DNA of 64,000 bases. It comes from Novosphingobium nitrogenifigens DSM 19370 (GTDB taxonomy: Bacteria; Pseudomonadota; Alphaproteobacteria; Sphingomonadales; Sphingomonadaceae). The position numbers were made by a program, and so were the translations under genes. Below, piece after piece: positions 54,956-63,570 of this stretch. The notes beneath the pieces were generated by a model. That model did not search any database and was not told the DNA's origin. It was given only the letters and a program-made list of their open reading frames with translations. Where the stretch lies: assembly GCF_000192575.1 (NCBI RefSeq), contig NZ_GL876926.1, positions 248,001 through 312,000 on the forward strand, given 5' to 3'. Numbering within the stretch: the first letter of the stretch is position 1; each line of letters starts with the position of its first letter.

Positions 54956-55813
54956 GTGCGTATGCGAGCGCCGGAAGATGCTGCGTTTGAACCGCAATCG
55001 TCACTACCTCCTGCAGTACGGAACCCATCCATTCAACAGGCCGCCGCGTTTGAAACGGTCGGCGGGCCGGGCGGTGCGGCCGCTCCTGCGGGTGCCGTAG
55101 ACAGCGTATTGCCGCGCCATCGGGTTGCGCGACACCACGCGACGGGGCGTCGGGCGCGCGCCCATCGTGCCCGGGCACGCCGGATCAAGGCGGGGCGGGT
55201 GGCTCACGAGGCAGTCTTGCGGATGTTCGACATCGTCGGGGCGCTGCTCTTGCTGGCGCTGGCCAGCCCGGCCATGCTGCTGATCGCGGTGATGGTGCGC
55301 TGGACCAGTCCGGGGCCGATCTTTTTCGCGCACCGGCGTGTCGGGCGAAACGGCAAGCGCTTTTTCTGTCTCAAGTTCCGCACCATGGCGATCGACGCGG
55401 ATGCCCAGCTCAAGGCCCTGCTTGAACGCGATGCCGGAGCGCGTGCGGAATGGCAAAAGACGCAGAAGCTGCGCCGGGACCCGCGCATCACCTCCATCGG
55501 GCGATTTCTTCGCCGCACCAGTCTCGATGAATTGCCCCAGCTCTTCAATGTGCTGATCGGGGACATGAGTCTGGTCGGGCCGCGTCCGATCGTGGAGTCC
55601 GAGATCGCGCGGTATGGTCGTCGCTTTTCGGAGTATTGTCTCGTTCGCCCCGGGTTGACCGGTCTGTGGCAGGTGCAACGAAGGGCCGATACGTCCTATC
55701 GGCGGCGTGTGGCGTTCGATGTCGCTTTCACGCGGAGCCGGTCGGTCCGCCTCTATTTTCTGATCCTCGCGAAAACGGTGCCTTGCGTGCTGACAGGGCG
55801 CGGGGCCTGGTAA
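54956..55813 (+). CDS. undecaprenyl-phosphate sugar-phosphate transferase (HPT family)
   Basis: This 285-residue initiating glycosyltransferase has a basic, low-complexity N-terminal region, a single hydrophobic segment (MFDIVGALLLLALASPAMLLI) and the bacterial sugar transferase domain: KFRTMA, RRTSLDELPQLFNVL, MSLVGPRP and YCLVRPGLTGLWQV. It transfers hexose-1-phosphate to undecaprenyl phosphate, the first step of locus 2. GTG 54956 has AGGGAGA seven bases upstream; ATG 54962 and an open frame back to 54893 are alternatives. It is the second such enzyme in the window. Confidence 0.9.
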   Translation: MRMRAPEDAAFEPQSSLPPAVRNPSIQQAAAFETVGGPGGAAAPAGAVDSVLPRHRVARHHATGRRARAHRARARRIKAGRVAHEAVLRMFDIVGALLLLALASPAMLLIAVMVRWTSPGPIFFAHRRVGRNGKRFFCLKFRTMAIDADAQLKALLERDAGARAEWQKTQKLRRDPRITSIGRFLRRTSLDELPQLFNVLIGDMSLVGPRPIVESEIARYGRRFSEYCLVRPGLTGLWQVQRRADTSYRRRVAFDVAFTRSRSVRLYFLILAKTVPCVLTGRGAW

Positions 55814-55867
55814 CGGGGGTGCTCCTCACGCGCCTTCTGGTCATGGGCTTCGTCATGGGCAGGCCGT

Positions 55868-55903
55868 GTCCTCTGCAACGCCGATCACGGCCTTGCAGAG
55901 GAC
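55868..55903 (+). terminator. hairpin after the locus 2 initiating transferase
   Basis: A perfect 11-bp inverted repeat (GTCCTCTGCAA / TTGCAGAGGAC, 14-base loop) 55 bases after the stop. No T run follows, so a terminator role is likely but not certain. Confidence 0.6.
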
Positions 55904-56074
55904 ATGCTGTTGCGGAGCACGGCGCACACGATCAATCCCAAAGTCACCTCTTTTAGGGACGACGAGCGATCGGGCATGGTTCGGTCATCGAGCAGCTTGC
56001 GGATCTGCAAGGAGGTAGTCTCGTTGCAGGTCGGCATTACCCCTTAATGCCGTCGTGTCAGATCGTTTGATGGA

Positions 56075-56221
56075 TCAGAGCATGAAGTGGACGATGGCAA
56101 GCCAGAATACCTGACTGATGGCCAAGCCTATGAAGATGCCTTTTACAGCATCAAGGCCACCGGAATCCTTCATGTCATAGGTTCTTTCGAGCGTGTCGAC
56201 GCTCCAGATCAGCTTTTTCAT
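56075..56221 (-). CDS. small 48-residue membrane protein, unknown
   Basis: A short reading frame in an otherwise empty 750-bp stretch. It starts ATG 56221 with GGGAAG just upstream and ends at a TGA at 56075. The product begins MKKLIWSVDTLERTYDM, is polar to about residue 24, and ends in a hydrophobic stretch (VKGIFIGLAISQVFWLAIVHFML) that could cross the membrane. No family is recognised. Codon use and the charged start favour a real gene; length keeps confidence modest. Confidence 0.55.
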   Translation of the reverse strand: MKKLIWSVDTLERTYDMKDSGGLDAVKGIFIGLAISQVFWLAIVHFML

Positions 56222-56568
56222 CCTACTTCCCAATTTAAGATCCGCATTTTATGCGGTTTCTTTTGACCGTGCCGTATTTCACCCCATGCGCAGCCGTTTC
56301 CGGTTGCGCATCGATCATTCGCTCAGGTTGGGAAAATCGCTGGTTTTCGGCGGTTTTCCGCGACCATGATGCGACTCGTTCTATATTGAAACAAGATCGT
56401 CAAAAATACCTAATTCTTCGATAATTTTTGCTTGTTTCAGGGTGTTTTGCCCAAATTTTTTGGGCTCCGCGGTGGCTGCGACCCGGCACTTCCCTCTGGG
56501 GAGCGCCGAGTCGACCGGCCCTGTTTCCGCTTTGCAATCGGCCGCAGGATGGATGGTGCGGCAGCTCG
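56222..56568. other. intergenic region, AT-rich part
   Basis: About 347 bp upstream of the small minus-strand gene and downstream of the wza-like stop. 56375-56460 is A/T-rich for this genome. The inverted repeat GCCCAAA-TTT-TTTGGGC lies at about 56450-56470. A minus-strand GGCACGGTCA, identical to part of the sigma-54 promoter at 23.79 kb, lies at 56264-56273 but lacks a -12 GC. No gene is seen. Confidence 0.35.
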
Positions 56569-57144
56569 TCAGAAATAGCGTTCGCCCACGCGAATGGTGT
56601 CGCCGGGCAGGATCTCGACTGGGGCACCGCGCAGCGACACCGAGCCTTCTGCCGGAGCATTGTCGCGCCGTACGAAGACCTTGCGGCTGTTGGCGCGATA
56701 CGTGAAGCCACCGGCGAGGGCGACGGCTTTCTCGACGGTCAATCCGGAAGCGTAGGGATATTCGCCCGGCTTGTTGACTTCGCCCAGAATGTAGAAGGGG
56801 CGAAACGTCAGGACCTCGATGCTGACTTTGGCGTCATTGACATATCCGGCCGAAAGGCGGCGAGTGATGTCGGCAGTGACATCGCCGACCGAGAGGTCGG
56901 CCGCCTTGACGGTCCCGATCAGGGGAAAGGCCACTTCGCCTGCGGGCGTGACGGTATATTCACCAGTCAGGGCAGGTTCGTTGTAGACCGTGACGCGCAA
57001 CTTGTCGCCGGTGCCGAGTCGGTAGTCCTGAGGCCCTGCCTTGGCGCTCGCGGATGCGAGAGGGGCGACTTTTCCCGACGAGCAGGCGGGTAGAACAGAA
57101 ACGGCAAGGGCCGCCACTGCAACCGAAATCATGACCTTGCGCAT
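56569..57144 (-). CDS. Wza-like polysaccharide export lipoprotein (short)
   Basis: This 191-residue lipoprotein has a signal ending in lipobox LPAC (mature CSSGKVAPL), a polysaccharide export domain (DYRLGTGDKLRVTVYNEPALTGEYTVTPAGEVAFPLIG) and one SLBB domain (FYILGEVNKPGEYPYASGLTVEKAVALAGGFTYRANSRKVFV). This is the compact type seen with Wzc/ExoP partners. ATG 57144 has GGGGA upstream. It is divergent from the wzc-like gene. It should form or gate the outer membrane channel of locus 2. Confidence 0.92.
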   Translation of the reverse strand: MRKVMISVAVAALAVSVLPACSSGKVAPLASASAKAGPQDYRLGTGDKLRVTVYNEPALTGEYTVTPAGEVAFPLIGTVKAADLSVGDVTADITRRLSAGYVNDAKVSIEVLTFRPFYILGEVNKPGEYPYASGLTVEKAVALAGGFTYRANSRKVFVRRDNAPAEGSVSLRGAPVEILPGDTIRVGERYF

Positions 57145-57661
57145 GTGTTTCCCCATCAATTTCGGAAATACCGTAAAAGTAAAGATCCGTGCCTCGCTCG
57201 AAGGGATTCTTCGGGCAGGGCGACTGCCAGCCCTGTTTCTATGCGCCTGTGGGGAAAGCTCAATTGCCCGCGCCGTAACGAAAAATCCGCGATGGAGATA
57301 TTCCGGAGGGGTTCGGTCCGATCAGGCCGCGCCTGTCCGGGGGGGGAATCGTCGTTCGCGGCAAAGGGTGAGGCGGAATGGATGGTTAGCGAAAAGCGGC
57401 CTGATCCTTAGCGGTTTTCCCGAATTGTTGTCATCCGAAGGCCGCGCAATTTTACGTCCGGTTTCGTGTTCGCGGCTGCAACGGCGATTGCCATAGGCCG
57501 GGCCGCGTTTTCGCTCTGCTCCTGCGTCCTGACGAGGGCTGATTTCCCTCCGCTGCGGATATGCTTCGCCTTTCGTGGACGGCTGCCTTGCATAGTCTGA
57601 CTTTCGCAAGATCGCGGACGGGTTCGTCCGGCCTTCCGATCGTCAGCGAAGGAGCACAAGG
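57145..57661. promoter_or_regulatory. divergent control region, wza-like / wzc-like
   Basis: A 517-bp region without a convincing gene that must hold both divergent promoters of locus 2. AAGGAG before the GTG at 57662 is the wzc-like ribosome-binding site. AGGCACGGATCTTTAC on the minus strand (around 57179-57194) resembles a sigma-54 -24 element but has no GC at -12, so no sigma-54 promoter is called. Confidence 0.4.
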
Positions 57662-59872
57662 GTGAGCACGGCCTTCAACAGTTTGGACACCACCGCCATC
57701 GACTTTTATCGCGGGGTGGGTGGAGAGCTCCCGGCCCGTCTCCCCGAGCCGCGGGCGGCAGGCGGTGGCGGCAATGACCGCATCGACTTGCGTTTCCTCT
57801 TGGGCATTTTCCGGCGGCGCCTGGGGCTGTTCACCGGCGTGCTGTGCGGCTCGGTGGCGCTGGGCGCACTCGTCACGGCGGTGCAGCCGCGTACCTATGT
57901 TGCCCATGCCGATGTCACGCTCAACAGCCGGGTGGAAACGATCGCGCCGACCAGCACCAACGACCGGACTGTCGATCAGCCGCTCCCCAACGACAGCTAT
58001 GTCGATACGCAAGTCGCGCTGGTGACGTCGGCCGACAACATGAACGCCGTGATCGACCGGCTCGGCCTTGCCCGCGATCCGCGCTTCACCGCCGGAGCCA
58101 CGCCGCAGCAGGCCCGCCTTGCCGCGATCGAATATGTGCGCAAGCATATCAATGTGCAGCGGATCGGTTCGACGTTCGGTGTCGGTATCGCCTTCGAAAG
58201 CCGCAATGCGAACGAGGCGGCAAATGTCGCCAATGCCTTTGCGGAGCAGTTCACCCGCGGTGCGCTCGACGCCAAGCGGGGTGAAGCGCACCAGACCAGC
58301 GCGCTGATTGCCGGACGCCTCGATCAGTTGCGTAGCCAGGCTCTGGCCGACAGCGCGGCGGTCGACAACTATCGCTTTGCCCACAACCTGCTCAGCACCA
58401 ATCAGGGGACGCTGACCGAACAGGAAATCTCGTCCTATAACCAGGAACTGGCGCAGGCCCGCGCCGAGGCGGCCGAGGATGCGGCCCGTCTCGATGCGGC
58501 CCGTCGTCAGCTCGCCGGGAGCGGTAATGGAAGCGGCGTCGGGGGAGGCAGCGTTGGGGAAACCGTCGCGTCACCCGCCATCGCGGCTCTTCGCGGGCAG
58601 CAGGCCACCGCAGCCGGGGAACTCGCCGCGCTTCAGGCGCGCTATGGCGCCCTTCATCCCGACGTGATCAAGGCGCGCGCAACGCTGAAAGCGCTCGACG
58701 ATCAGGTTTCGGCCGAAACCCACCGCGTCATTGCCGGGCTCGAGGCGAAGGCTCACGCCTCGCAGCAGCGACTGGCTTCGCTGTCCGGGTCGCTCGACCA
58801 ATCGCGCGGGGCGCTCGCGGTCAGCAACTCGGCCAAGGCCGGGTTGCAGGACCTTGAAAAGCGGGCGGAAACCTCGAACGGTCTCTATGAAAGCTACCTC
58901 AACCGCTACAAGGAACTGTCCGCCCGAGAAGGGACCGAGCAGGCCGATGCGCAGATGCTGCATCCCGCTTCGGTGCCGATTCTGCCTGACAGCCCGCATG
59001 TCCTGATCAACCTGATCCTTTCGCTTGCGCTGGGCGTCGGGGTCGGCATTGCGGCGGCGTTTCTGGCAGAACTCAATTATACCGGCGTCACCACCGGCGA
59101 TGACATCGAAGAGCGTCTGGGCGTGCGCTATCTCGGCACGATCCCGTCGCTGCAATCAGTGATGCCGCGCAACAGCGATCGTAATCCGGCGGCCGAACTC
59201 ATCAACAATCCGCGTTCTGCCTTTGCCGAGGCGTTCCGTTCCTTGCGCGCCTCGATCGCGATGAACACCACCAATGCGCGGGTCATCGCGATCACCTCGG
59301 CGTTGCCCGATGAAGGCAAGACGACGACCTCGATCTGCCTTGCGCGCTCGATGGCGGCGTCGGGGGATCGCGTTCTTCTCATCGACTGCGACTTGCGGCG
59401 ACAGGGGGTGAGCCGGTTCCTGCCCACGCAGGAAGGACGCCCCGGCCTTCTCGAAGTCCTGCGTTCGACGGCTTCGCTCGAAGATACGCTGGTCATCGAT
59501 CCTGCCACCGGGCTGTCGATCCTGCCGGTTGCGGCGGATTCGGCGGATGCGCACGAATTGCTGACCGGGGACGAGATGGATCGTCTGCTTGAAAATGCGC
59601 GCCAGCATTTCGACGCGATCATCATCGACACCGCGCCGGTTCTGCCGATCGCGGATACGCGGCTGGTGCTGGGCAAGGCCGATGCGTCGGTCTTCGTCGT
59701 GCGCTGGCGCAAGACGCCGGACAATGCGCTGCGTTCGGCCCTGCGGCTCCTGCCCGGCAATCGCGTGCAACTGGCAGGCGTTGCCCTGACGCGCGTCGAC
59801 ATGCGCAAACAGGCCCGTTTCGGCTACGGCGAAGACGCCTTCTATCAGAGCTATCGGCAGTACTATTCCTGA
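57662..59872 (+). CDS. polysaccharide co-polymerase with tyrosine autokinase (Wzc/ExoP-like)
   Basis: This 736-residue inner membrane protein has a Wzz domain with a first membrane segment near 56-75, a long periplasmic coiled coil to about 440, a second membrane segment near 444-465, and a cytoplasmic BY-kinase domain. Kinase motifs are Walker A ALPDEGKTTTS, Walker A' LLIDCDLRR and Walker B AIIIDTAP. The C-terminus has the tyrosine cluster (FGYGEDAFYQSYRQYYS) that is autophosphorylated in this family. It should control chain length and export in locus 2. The start is GTG 57662 with AAGGAG. Unlike the locus 1 protein, kinase and co-polymerase are fused. Confidence 0.95.
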   Translation: MSTAFNSLDTTAIDFYRGVGGELPARLPEPRAAGGGGNDRIDLRFLLGIFRRRLGLFTGVLCGSVALGALVTAVQPRTYVAHADVTLNSRVETIAPTSTNDRTVDQPLPNDSYVDTQVALVTSADNMNAVIDRLGLARDPRFTAGATPQQARLAAIEYVRKHINVQRIGSTFGVGIAFESRNANEAANVANAFAEQFTRGALDAKRGEAHQTSALIAGRLDQLRSQALADSAAVDNYRFAHNLLSTNQGTLTEQEISSYNQELAQARAEAAEDAARLDAARRQLAGSGNGSGVGGGSVGETVASPAIAALRGQQATAAGELAALQARYGALHPDVIKARATLKALDDQVSAETHRVIAGLEAKAHASQQRLASLSGSLDQSRGALAVSNSAKAGLQDLEKRAETSNGLYESYLNRYKELSAREGTEQADAQMLHPASVPILPDSPHVLINLILSLALGVGVGIAAAFLAELNYTGVTTGDDIEERLGVRYLGTIPSLQSVMPRNSDRNPAAELINNPRSAFAEAFRSLRASIAMNTTNARVIAITSALPDEGKTTTSICLARSMAASGDRVLLIDCDLRRQGVSRFLPTQEGRPGLLEVLRSTASLEDTLVIDPATGLSILPVAADSADAHELLTGDEMDRLLENARQHFDAIIIDTAPVLPIADTRLVLGKADASVFVVRWRKTPDNALRSALRLLPGNRVQLAGVALTRVDMRKQARFGYGEDAFYQSYRQYYS

Positions 59873-59883
59873 TGCGGACATGC

Positions 59884-59909
59884 GGGCGAAGGCCTTCGGG
59901 CCTTCGCCC
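59884..59909 (+). terminator. UUCG hairpin between wzc-like and wzy-like genes
   Basis: A perfect 11-bp stem GGGCGAAGGCC / GGCCTTCGCCC with a TTCG tetraloop, 11 bases after the wzc-like stop. No T run follows. It may reduce read-through into the polymerase gene or protect the upstream mRNA end. Confidence 0.6.
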
Positions 59910-60014
59910 AACCCCGTGTCGATCGCGGCAGGCCGCGCGTCTTGCCGCCGCATCCGACCCGATGCGCATTGGACCCGATGGGCGTTGCGCGCGCTTCGTT
60001 GAAGGATTTCCGCC

Positions 60015-61484
60015 ATGCAATTGACGATCATCGGCGCGGTTCAGGTGCTGATCGGCTTGATCCTGTTTCTGGCGGGAAGCGTCGAGGCGATGTTCGCGTT
60101 CCTGTTGGTCGCGACGCTGTTCGGCGGGTCGGCGGCAATCGTGCTCGGCTCGCTCGGCACCGGGTCGTCGATCCCGCCGCTGCATTTCGCCTTGCTGTTC
60201 ATGGTGCTGCGCCTGCTGGTTCCCGGATCGGGGCAATTGGCGGCGACCGGCCGCGCGGTTCAGGCCAATGCCTGGCTGGCGATCTTCGTGCTTTACGGCG
60301 TGTTGATGGCCTATGTCGGTCCGCGTCTGTTCGGAGGCCGGTTCGAATTCACACCGCTGCGCCCGACCGGTCCGACCGGCTATACCAGCCACATCAGCTA
60401 TCTTCTGGCGACGCGCCCGTTCGCGCCCTCGGCGCAGAATTTCACGGCATCGGTCTATCTGGTCGGGACACTGGTCGCCGCAACGGCGGCGCATGTCGCG
60501 TGCAAGGCGCCGTCCGGGCGGGTGACACTGGTGCGCACCATGGCCGTGGTCGGCATGATCCACGCCCTGTTCGGATTTCTCTCGGTGGTGGGCAAGGGGA
60601 CGCCGATCGACGATGCACTCGGCTTTTTCCGCAACGGCAGCTATGCGCAGCTCAATCAGCAAGTCGACGGGATCGTTCGCATGTCGGGGATTTCGACCGA
60701 ACCGTCGAGCTATGCCGGATATGGTTCGATCTGGTTCGTCTTCCTGGCCGAATGCTGGCTGCGGCGGATCGAGCCGTACCTGACCGGACTGGCGGCTCTG
60801 GTGCTCGGGACGGCCTTGCTCGCCAGCACTTCGACCACCGCCTATATCGCGCTGGGGGCCTATGGGCTGCTTGTCGCCACCCGTTCGCTCATCATTCCGG
60901 GAGCGATGCCGGCCGATCGCGGTCTGTGGCTGGCGGTGCTCGGGCTAACCGGGGTGATCGCGGGATCGCTGTTCCTCTTGTGGCAACCTTCGGTTGCCGA
61001 TCGGCTCATGGCATTTGGTCAGCATTTGCTGATGGACAAGATGAGCTCGGATTCGGGCATTCAGCGCAAGTTCTGGGCCATGCAGGGGTTGCACGCTTTC
61101 GTCGGGACATATGGGATCGGTGTCGGACCGGGCAGTTTCCGGTCATCCAGCCTCGTGACCGCCGTGCTCGGATGTGTGGGGGTCGTCGGGTCTTTGGCGT
61201 TGTGCTTCCACGTCATGATCGCGTTCAAGCCGCTGCGCTGGTCGACGTACATTCCGATGGCAGACGTCGGGCTCGCAACGGCGGGCGCCTGCGCTTGGGC
61301 CTTGTTCATGGCGGTCGTGATCGGTGCGATTACGGCGCCGAGCTGCGATCCGGGGTGTGACTTTGCTTTGTTGAGTGGTGCAGCGCTTGCGTTGCGGGGA
61401 CGCAGTGCCCGCTTTCACGGGCAGTCGACACGGGTCCCGTCGCGGTTCGATCCGCTGCCTTTGACAGCGCTTCCGGCCGAATGA
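60015..61484 (+). CDS. Wzy-like exopolysaccharide polymerase
   Basis: This 489-residue protein has about ten to twelve membrane segments. Polar loops carry VDGIVRMSGISTEPSSYAGYGS and the later periplasmic loop GTYGIGVGPGSFRSSSLVTAVLGCVGVVG, typical of Wzy/O-antigen polymerase proteins. It should polymerise repeat units of locus 2. GAAGGA precedes the ATG at 60015. The stop overlaps the next start (ATGA). It is not closely similar by eye to the polymerase of locus 1. Confidence 0.87.
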   Translation: MQLTIIGAVQVLIGLILFLAGSVEAMFAFLLVATLFGGSAAIVLGSLGTGSSIPPLHFALLFMVLRLLVPGSGQLAATGRAVQANAWLAIFVLYGVLMAYVGPRLFGGRFEFTPLRPTGPTGYTSHISYLLATRPFAPSAQNFTASVYLVGTLVAATAAHVACKAPSGRVTLVRTMAVVGMIHALFGFLSVVGKGTPIDDALGFFRNGSYAQLNQQVDGIVRMSGISTEPSSYAGYGSIWFVFLAECWLRRIEPYLTGLAALVLGTALLASTSTTAYIALGAYGLLVATRSLIIPGAMPADRGLWLAVLGLTGVIAGSLFLLWQPSVADRLMAFGQHLLMDKMSSDSGIQRKFWAMQGLHAFVGTYGIGVGPGSFRSSSLVTAVLGCVGVVGSLALCFHVMIAFKPLRWSTYIPMADVGLATAGACAWALFMAVVIGAITAPSCDPGCDFALLSGAALALRGRSARFHGQSTRVPSRFDPLPLTALPAE

Positions 61485-62716
61485 GCGGGGGCGGCATGGC
61501 GGCGGCGCTGTCCGAGTGCCCCACGGCAAGGCAACATCGCGACGGGCGGGAGGCGGCCTCGTTCGATCCGCACTCACCACGGCGTGCCGTCGAATGGCGC
61601 GAGGCCGAAAGGGATGTCACCGGCACCGATGGTCCGATCCGCGTTTTCGTCCATCTTGCCGCGAACAAGGATGCGGGCGAATGGCGGCGAGCCTGGCAAT
61701 CGGGCGAGCTTGTCGGGGTCAACGACGAAACCCCCTATGGCTATGGACGTGCCGAGCAGATGGGGTGCGCTCTCGCCTTTTCGGAAAGCGCGGGCAGGGG
61801 GCTCTTGAAAGCGGGGCTCCGGCTTGCCTTGCGCGTGGTGCTGGGGTTCGATTTCCTCCATGCCTGGAATCAGCGGCGAGCGATCGCGCGCGCGGACATC
61901 GTCTGGACCCATACCGAATCCCAGGCATTGGCCGTTGCTGCCGTCCTTTTGCTGACCGGCGCGAAGACAAAGCTATTGGGGCAAGTGGTCTGGTTGATCG
62001 ACCGCTGGCCCCATCTCGGGCCATTGCATCGCATGGTGTTCCGGCGACTGGTTGCGCGGATCGATGTCATGACTTTTCATTCGCGTGCCAATTACGAACG
62101 GGCACGCGTGCTGTTTCCCGAAACGGACTTACGGATCGTGCCGTTCGGCATTCCGACCGAGACCGCTCACCAGCCGCACACCAGGGGCAAGGGGCCTCTC
62201 CACGTTCTTGCGCTGGGCAACGACCGGGACCGCGACTGGCAGACATTGGCGCAAGCGGTGTCGGGCGAGGTGGACATGGACCTCTTGATCCTGTCGGGGG
62301 AGGCCCCCGCCGGGCTCGCACGTGGACAGGACAACATTCGGGTTCGCCGGGCGCGCACCAACGAGGAACTGCGCCGCGAATACGAAGCCGCCGATGTCGT
62401 TTGCGTCCCGCTTCGCCCCAATCTCCACGCCAGCGGCGCGACGGTCGTGCAGGAAGCGGTTCTTGCCGGAGTGCCGGTCGTCGCGACGGATGTCGGCGGT
62501 CTCGATCTCTATTTTTCTTCCCACGAGATTGCCTATGTCCCACCGGGGGACCCTGTAGCCTTGCGGGAAATGCTGCGCAGCATAGCTGAAGACCCCGACG
62601 CTGCCCTCGCCCGGGCCACGGCGGCGCAGGCGCGCCTGTGCGACAGCGGGAAACTGGGGGCCGAGGCCTATATCGCCCATCATGTCCGGATCAGCAGGGA
62701 GCTTGTGTGTCGGTGA
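61481..62716 (+). CDS. GT4 family glycosyltransferase
   Basis: This 411-residue GT-B glycosyltransferase has an N-terminal acceptor domain with VFVHLAANKDAGEWRRAW and a C-terminal nucleotide-sugar domain. The latter includes REYEAADVVCVPLRPNLHASGATVVQEAVLAGVPVVATDVGG, with the conserved glutamate. Its start overlaps the polymerase stop by 4 bp. It should add a sugar to the locus 2 repeat unit. Confidence 0.9.
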   Translation: MSGGGMAAALSECPTARQHRDGREAASFDPHSPRRAVEWREAERDVTGTDGPIRVFVHLAANKDAGEWRRAWQSGELVGVNDETPYGYGRAEQMGCALAFSESAGRGLLKAGLRLALRVVLGFDFLHAWNQRRAIARADIVWTHTESQALAVAAVLLLTGAKTKLLGQVVWLIDRWPHLGPLHRMVFRRLVARIDVMTFHSRANYERARVLFPETDLRIVPFGIPTETAHQPHTRGKGPLHVLALGNDRDRDWQTLAQAVSGEVDMDLLILSGEAPAGLARGQDNIRVRRARTNEELRREYEAADVVCVPLRPNLHASGATVVQEAVLAGVPVVATDVGGLDLYFSSHEIAYVPPGDPVALREMLRSIAEDPDAALARATAAQARLCDSGKLGAEAYIAHHVRISRELVCR

Positions 62717-63543
62717 AATGGAACGCCTTGCGCCCGCTGGTCGTGGCTGGTCTGTTCGTGGTGGCTCTTCCTGCGGCATCGGCTCGCCCTGATCCGGCCG
62801 CGCTTGACATGTGTGGCATGGCGCCTTCGTTTTTCGAGGATTTCGCCGATTTCCGGGTGGCATCCCGCGATCTGCGTGGCGTCAACTGGACCGCGCACAC
62901 GCCCTGGAACGGCGATTTCGGGGACGCGCGTTTTGCCGATCCGGGGCCGGGCGGTCCGTTCTCGGTTTCGGGGGGCACGCTCCACATCACGGCCCGCAAG
63001 GGGCGCGACGGACGCTGGCAGTCCGGCCTGATCGCGGCGGCCGACGGTACGGGCCGGGGGCATGGCGTGCGCTATGGCTATTTCGAGGCACGGATGCGCA
63101 TGCCCGCCGGACCGGGGACATGGCCGGCTTTCTGGTTGGGGGCACAGCGCCCCGCCAGCGACAAGCGCCCGTCGCTCGAACTCGACGTCATCGAATATTA
63201 CGGCAAGTTCACCGACGGCTATCACGTGTCCTATCATCTCTGGACCGGGAACAAGGCGACCGAGAGCCATACCGGATCGATCATCACGGTTCCGCGCGAA
63301 AGTCTGGTGCGCGAGTTTCACGATTACGGCTTGAAAATCACACCGCGCACTATCGGCTATTATTTCGATCGACGCCTGGTGTGGCAGACCGCGACGCCAA
63401 AGGAGCATGTCTATGACATGTATCCCATCGTCAATCTGGCGCTCGGATCTGGCTATCCGATCGACCAGACGCCAGACCCGTCGGTGCTCGATGTCAAATA
63501 TGTCCATGTGTTTCGTCTCGATACGGCGGCCCACTGTGGTTGA
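62707..63543 (+). CDS. GH16 family endo-glycanase, exported
   Basis: This 278-residue protein has a signal peptide (NALRPLVVAGLFVVALPAASA) and a GH16 jelly-roll domain with the catalytic motif ExDxxE: E158, D160 and E163 in ELDVIEYYG. ExoK-type enzymes of this kind cut nascent exopolysaccharide to control chain length or release. GTG 62707 has GGGAG seven bases upstream and overlaps the GT4 gene by 10 bases; GTG 62713 is an alternative. The polymer bond cut is unknown, but location within locus 2 argues that it acts on that polymer. Confidence 0.9.
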   Translation: MSVKWNALRPLVVAGLFVVALPAASARPDPAALDMCGMAPSFFEDFADFRVASRDLRGVNWTAHTPWNGDFGDARFADPGPGGPFSVSGGTLHITARKGRDGRWQSGLIAAADGTGRGHGVRYGYFEARMRMPAGPGTWPAFWLGAQRPASDKRPSLELDVIEYYGKFTDGYHVSYHLWTGNKATESHTGSIITVPRESLVREFHDYGLKITPRTIGYYFDRRLVWQTATPKEHVYDMYPIVNLALGSGYPIDQTPDPSVLDVKYVHVFRLDTAAHCG

Positions 63544-63570
63544 AACGGGCAGGGCAGAGGTCGCAACGCG

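Noticed and set aside
56260..56275. Possible sigma-54 promoter on the minus strand (CGGCACGGTCA)
   Set aside because: The -24 half resembles the promoter at 23.79 kb but the -12 position reads AAAGA, without GC.
57179..57194. Possible sigma-54 promoter upstream of the short wza-like gene
   Set aside because: AGGCACG-GATC-TTTAC lacks the essential GC at -12 and has A in place of T at the first position.
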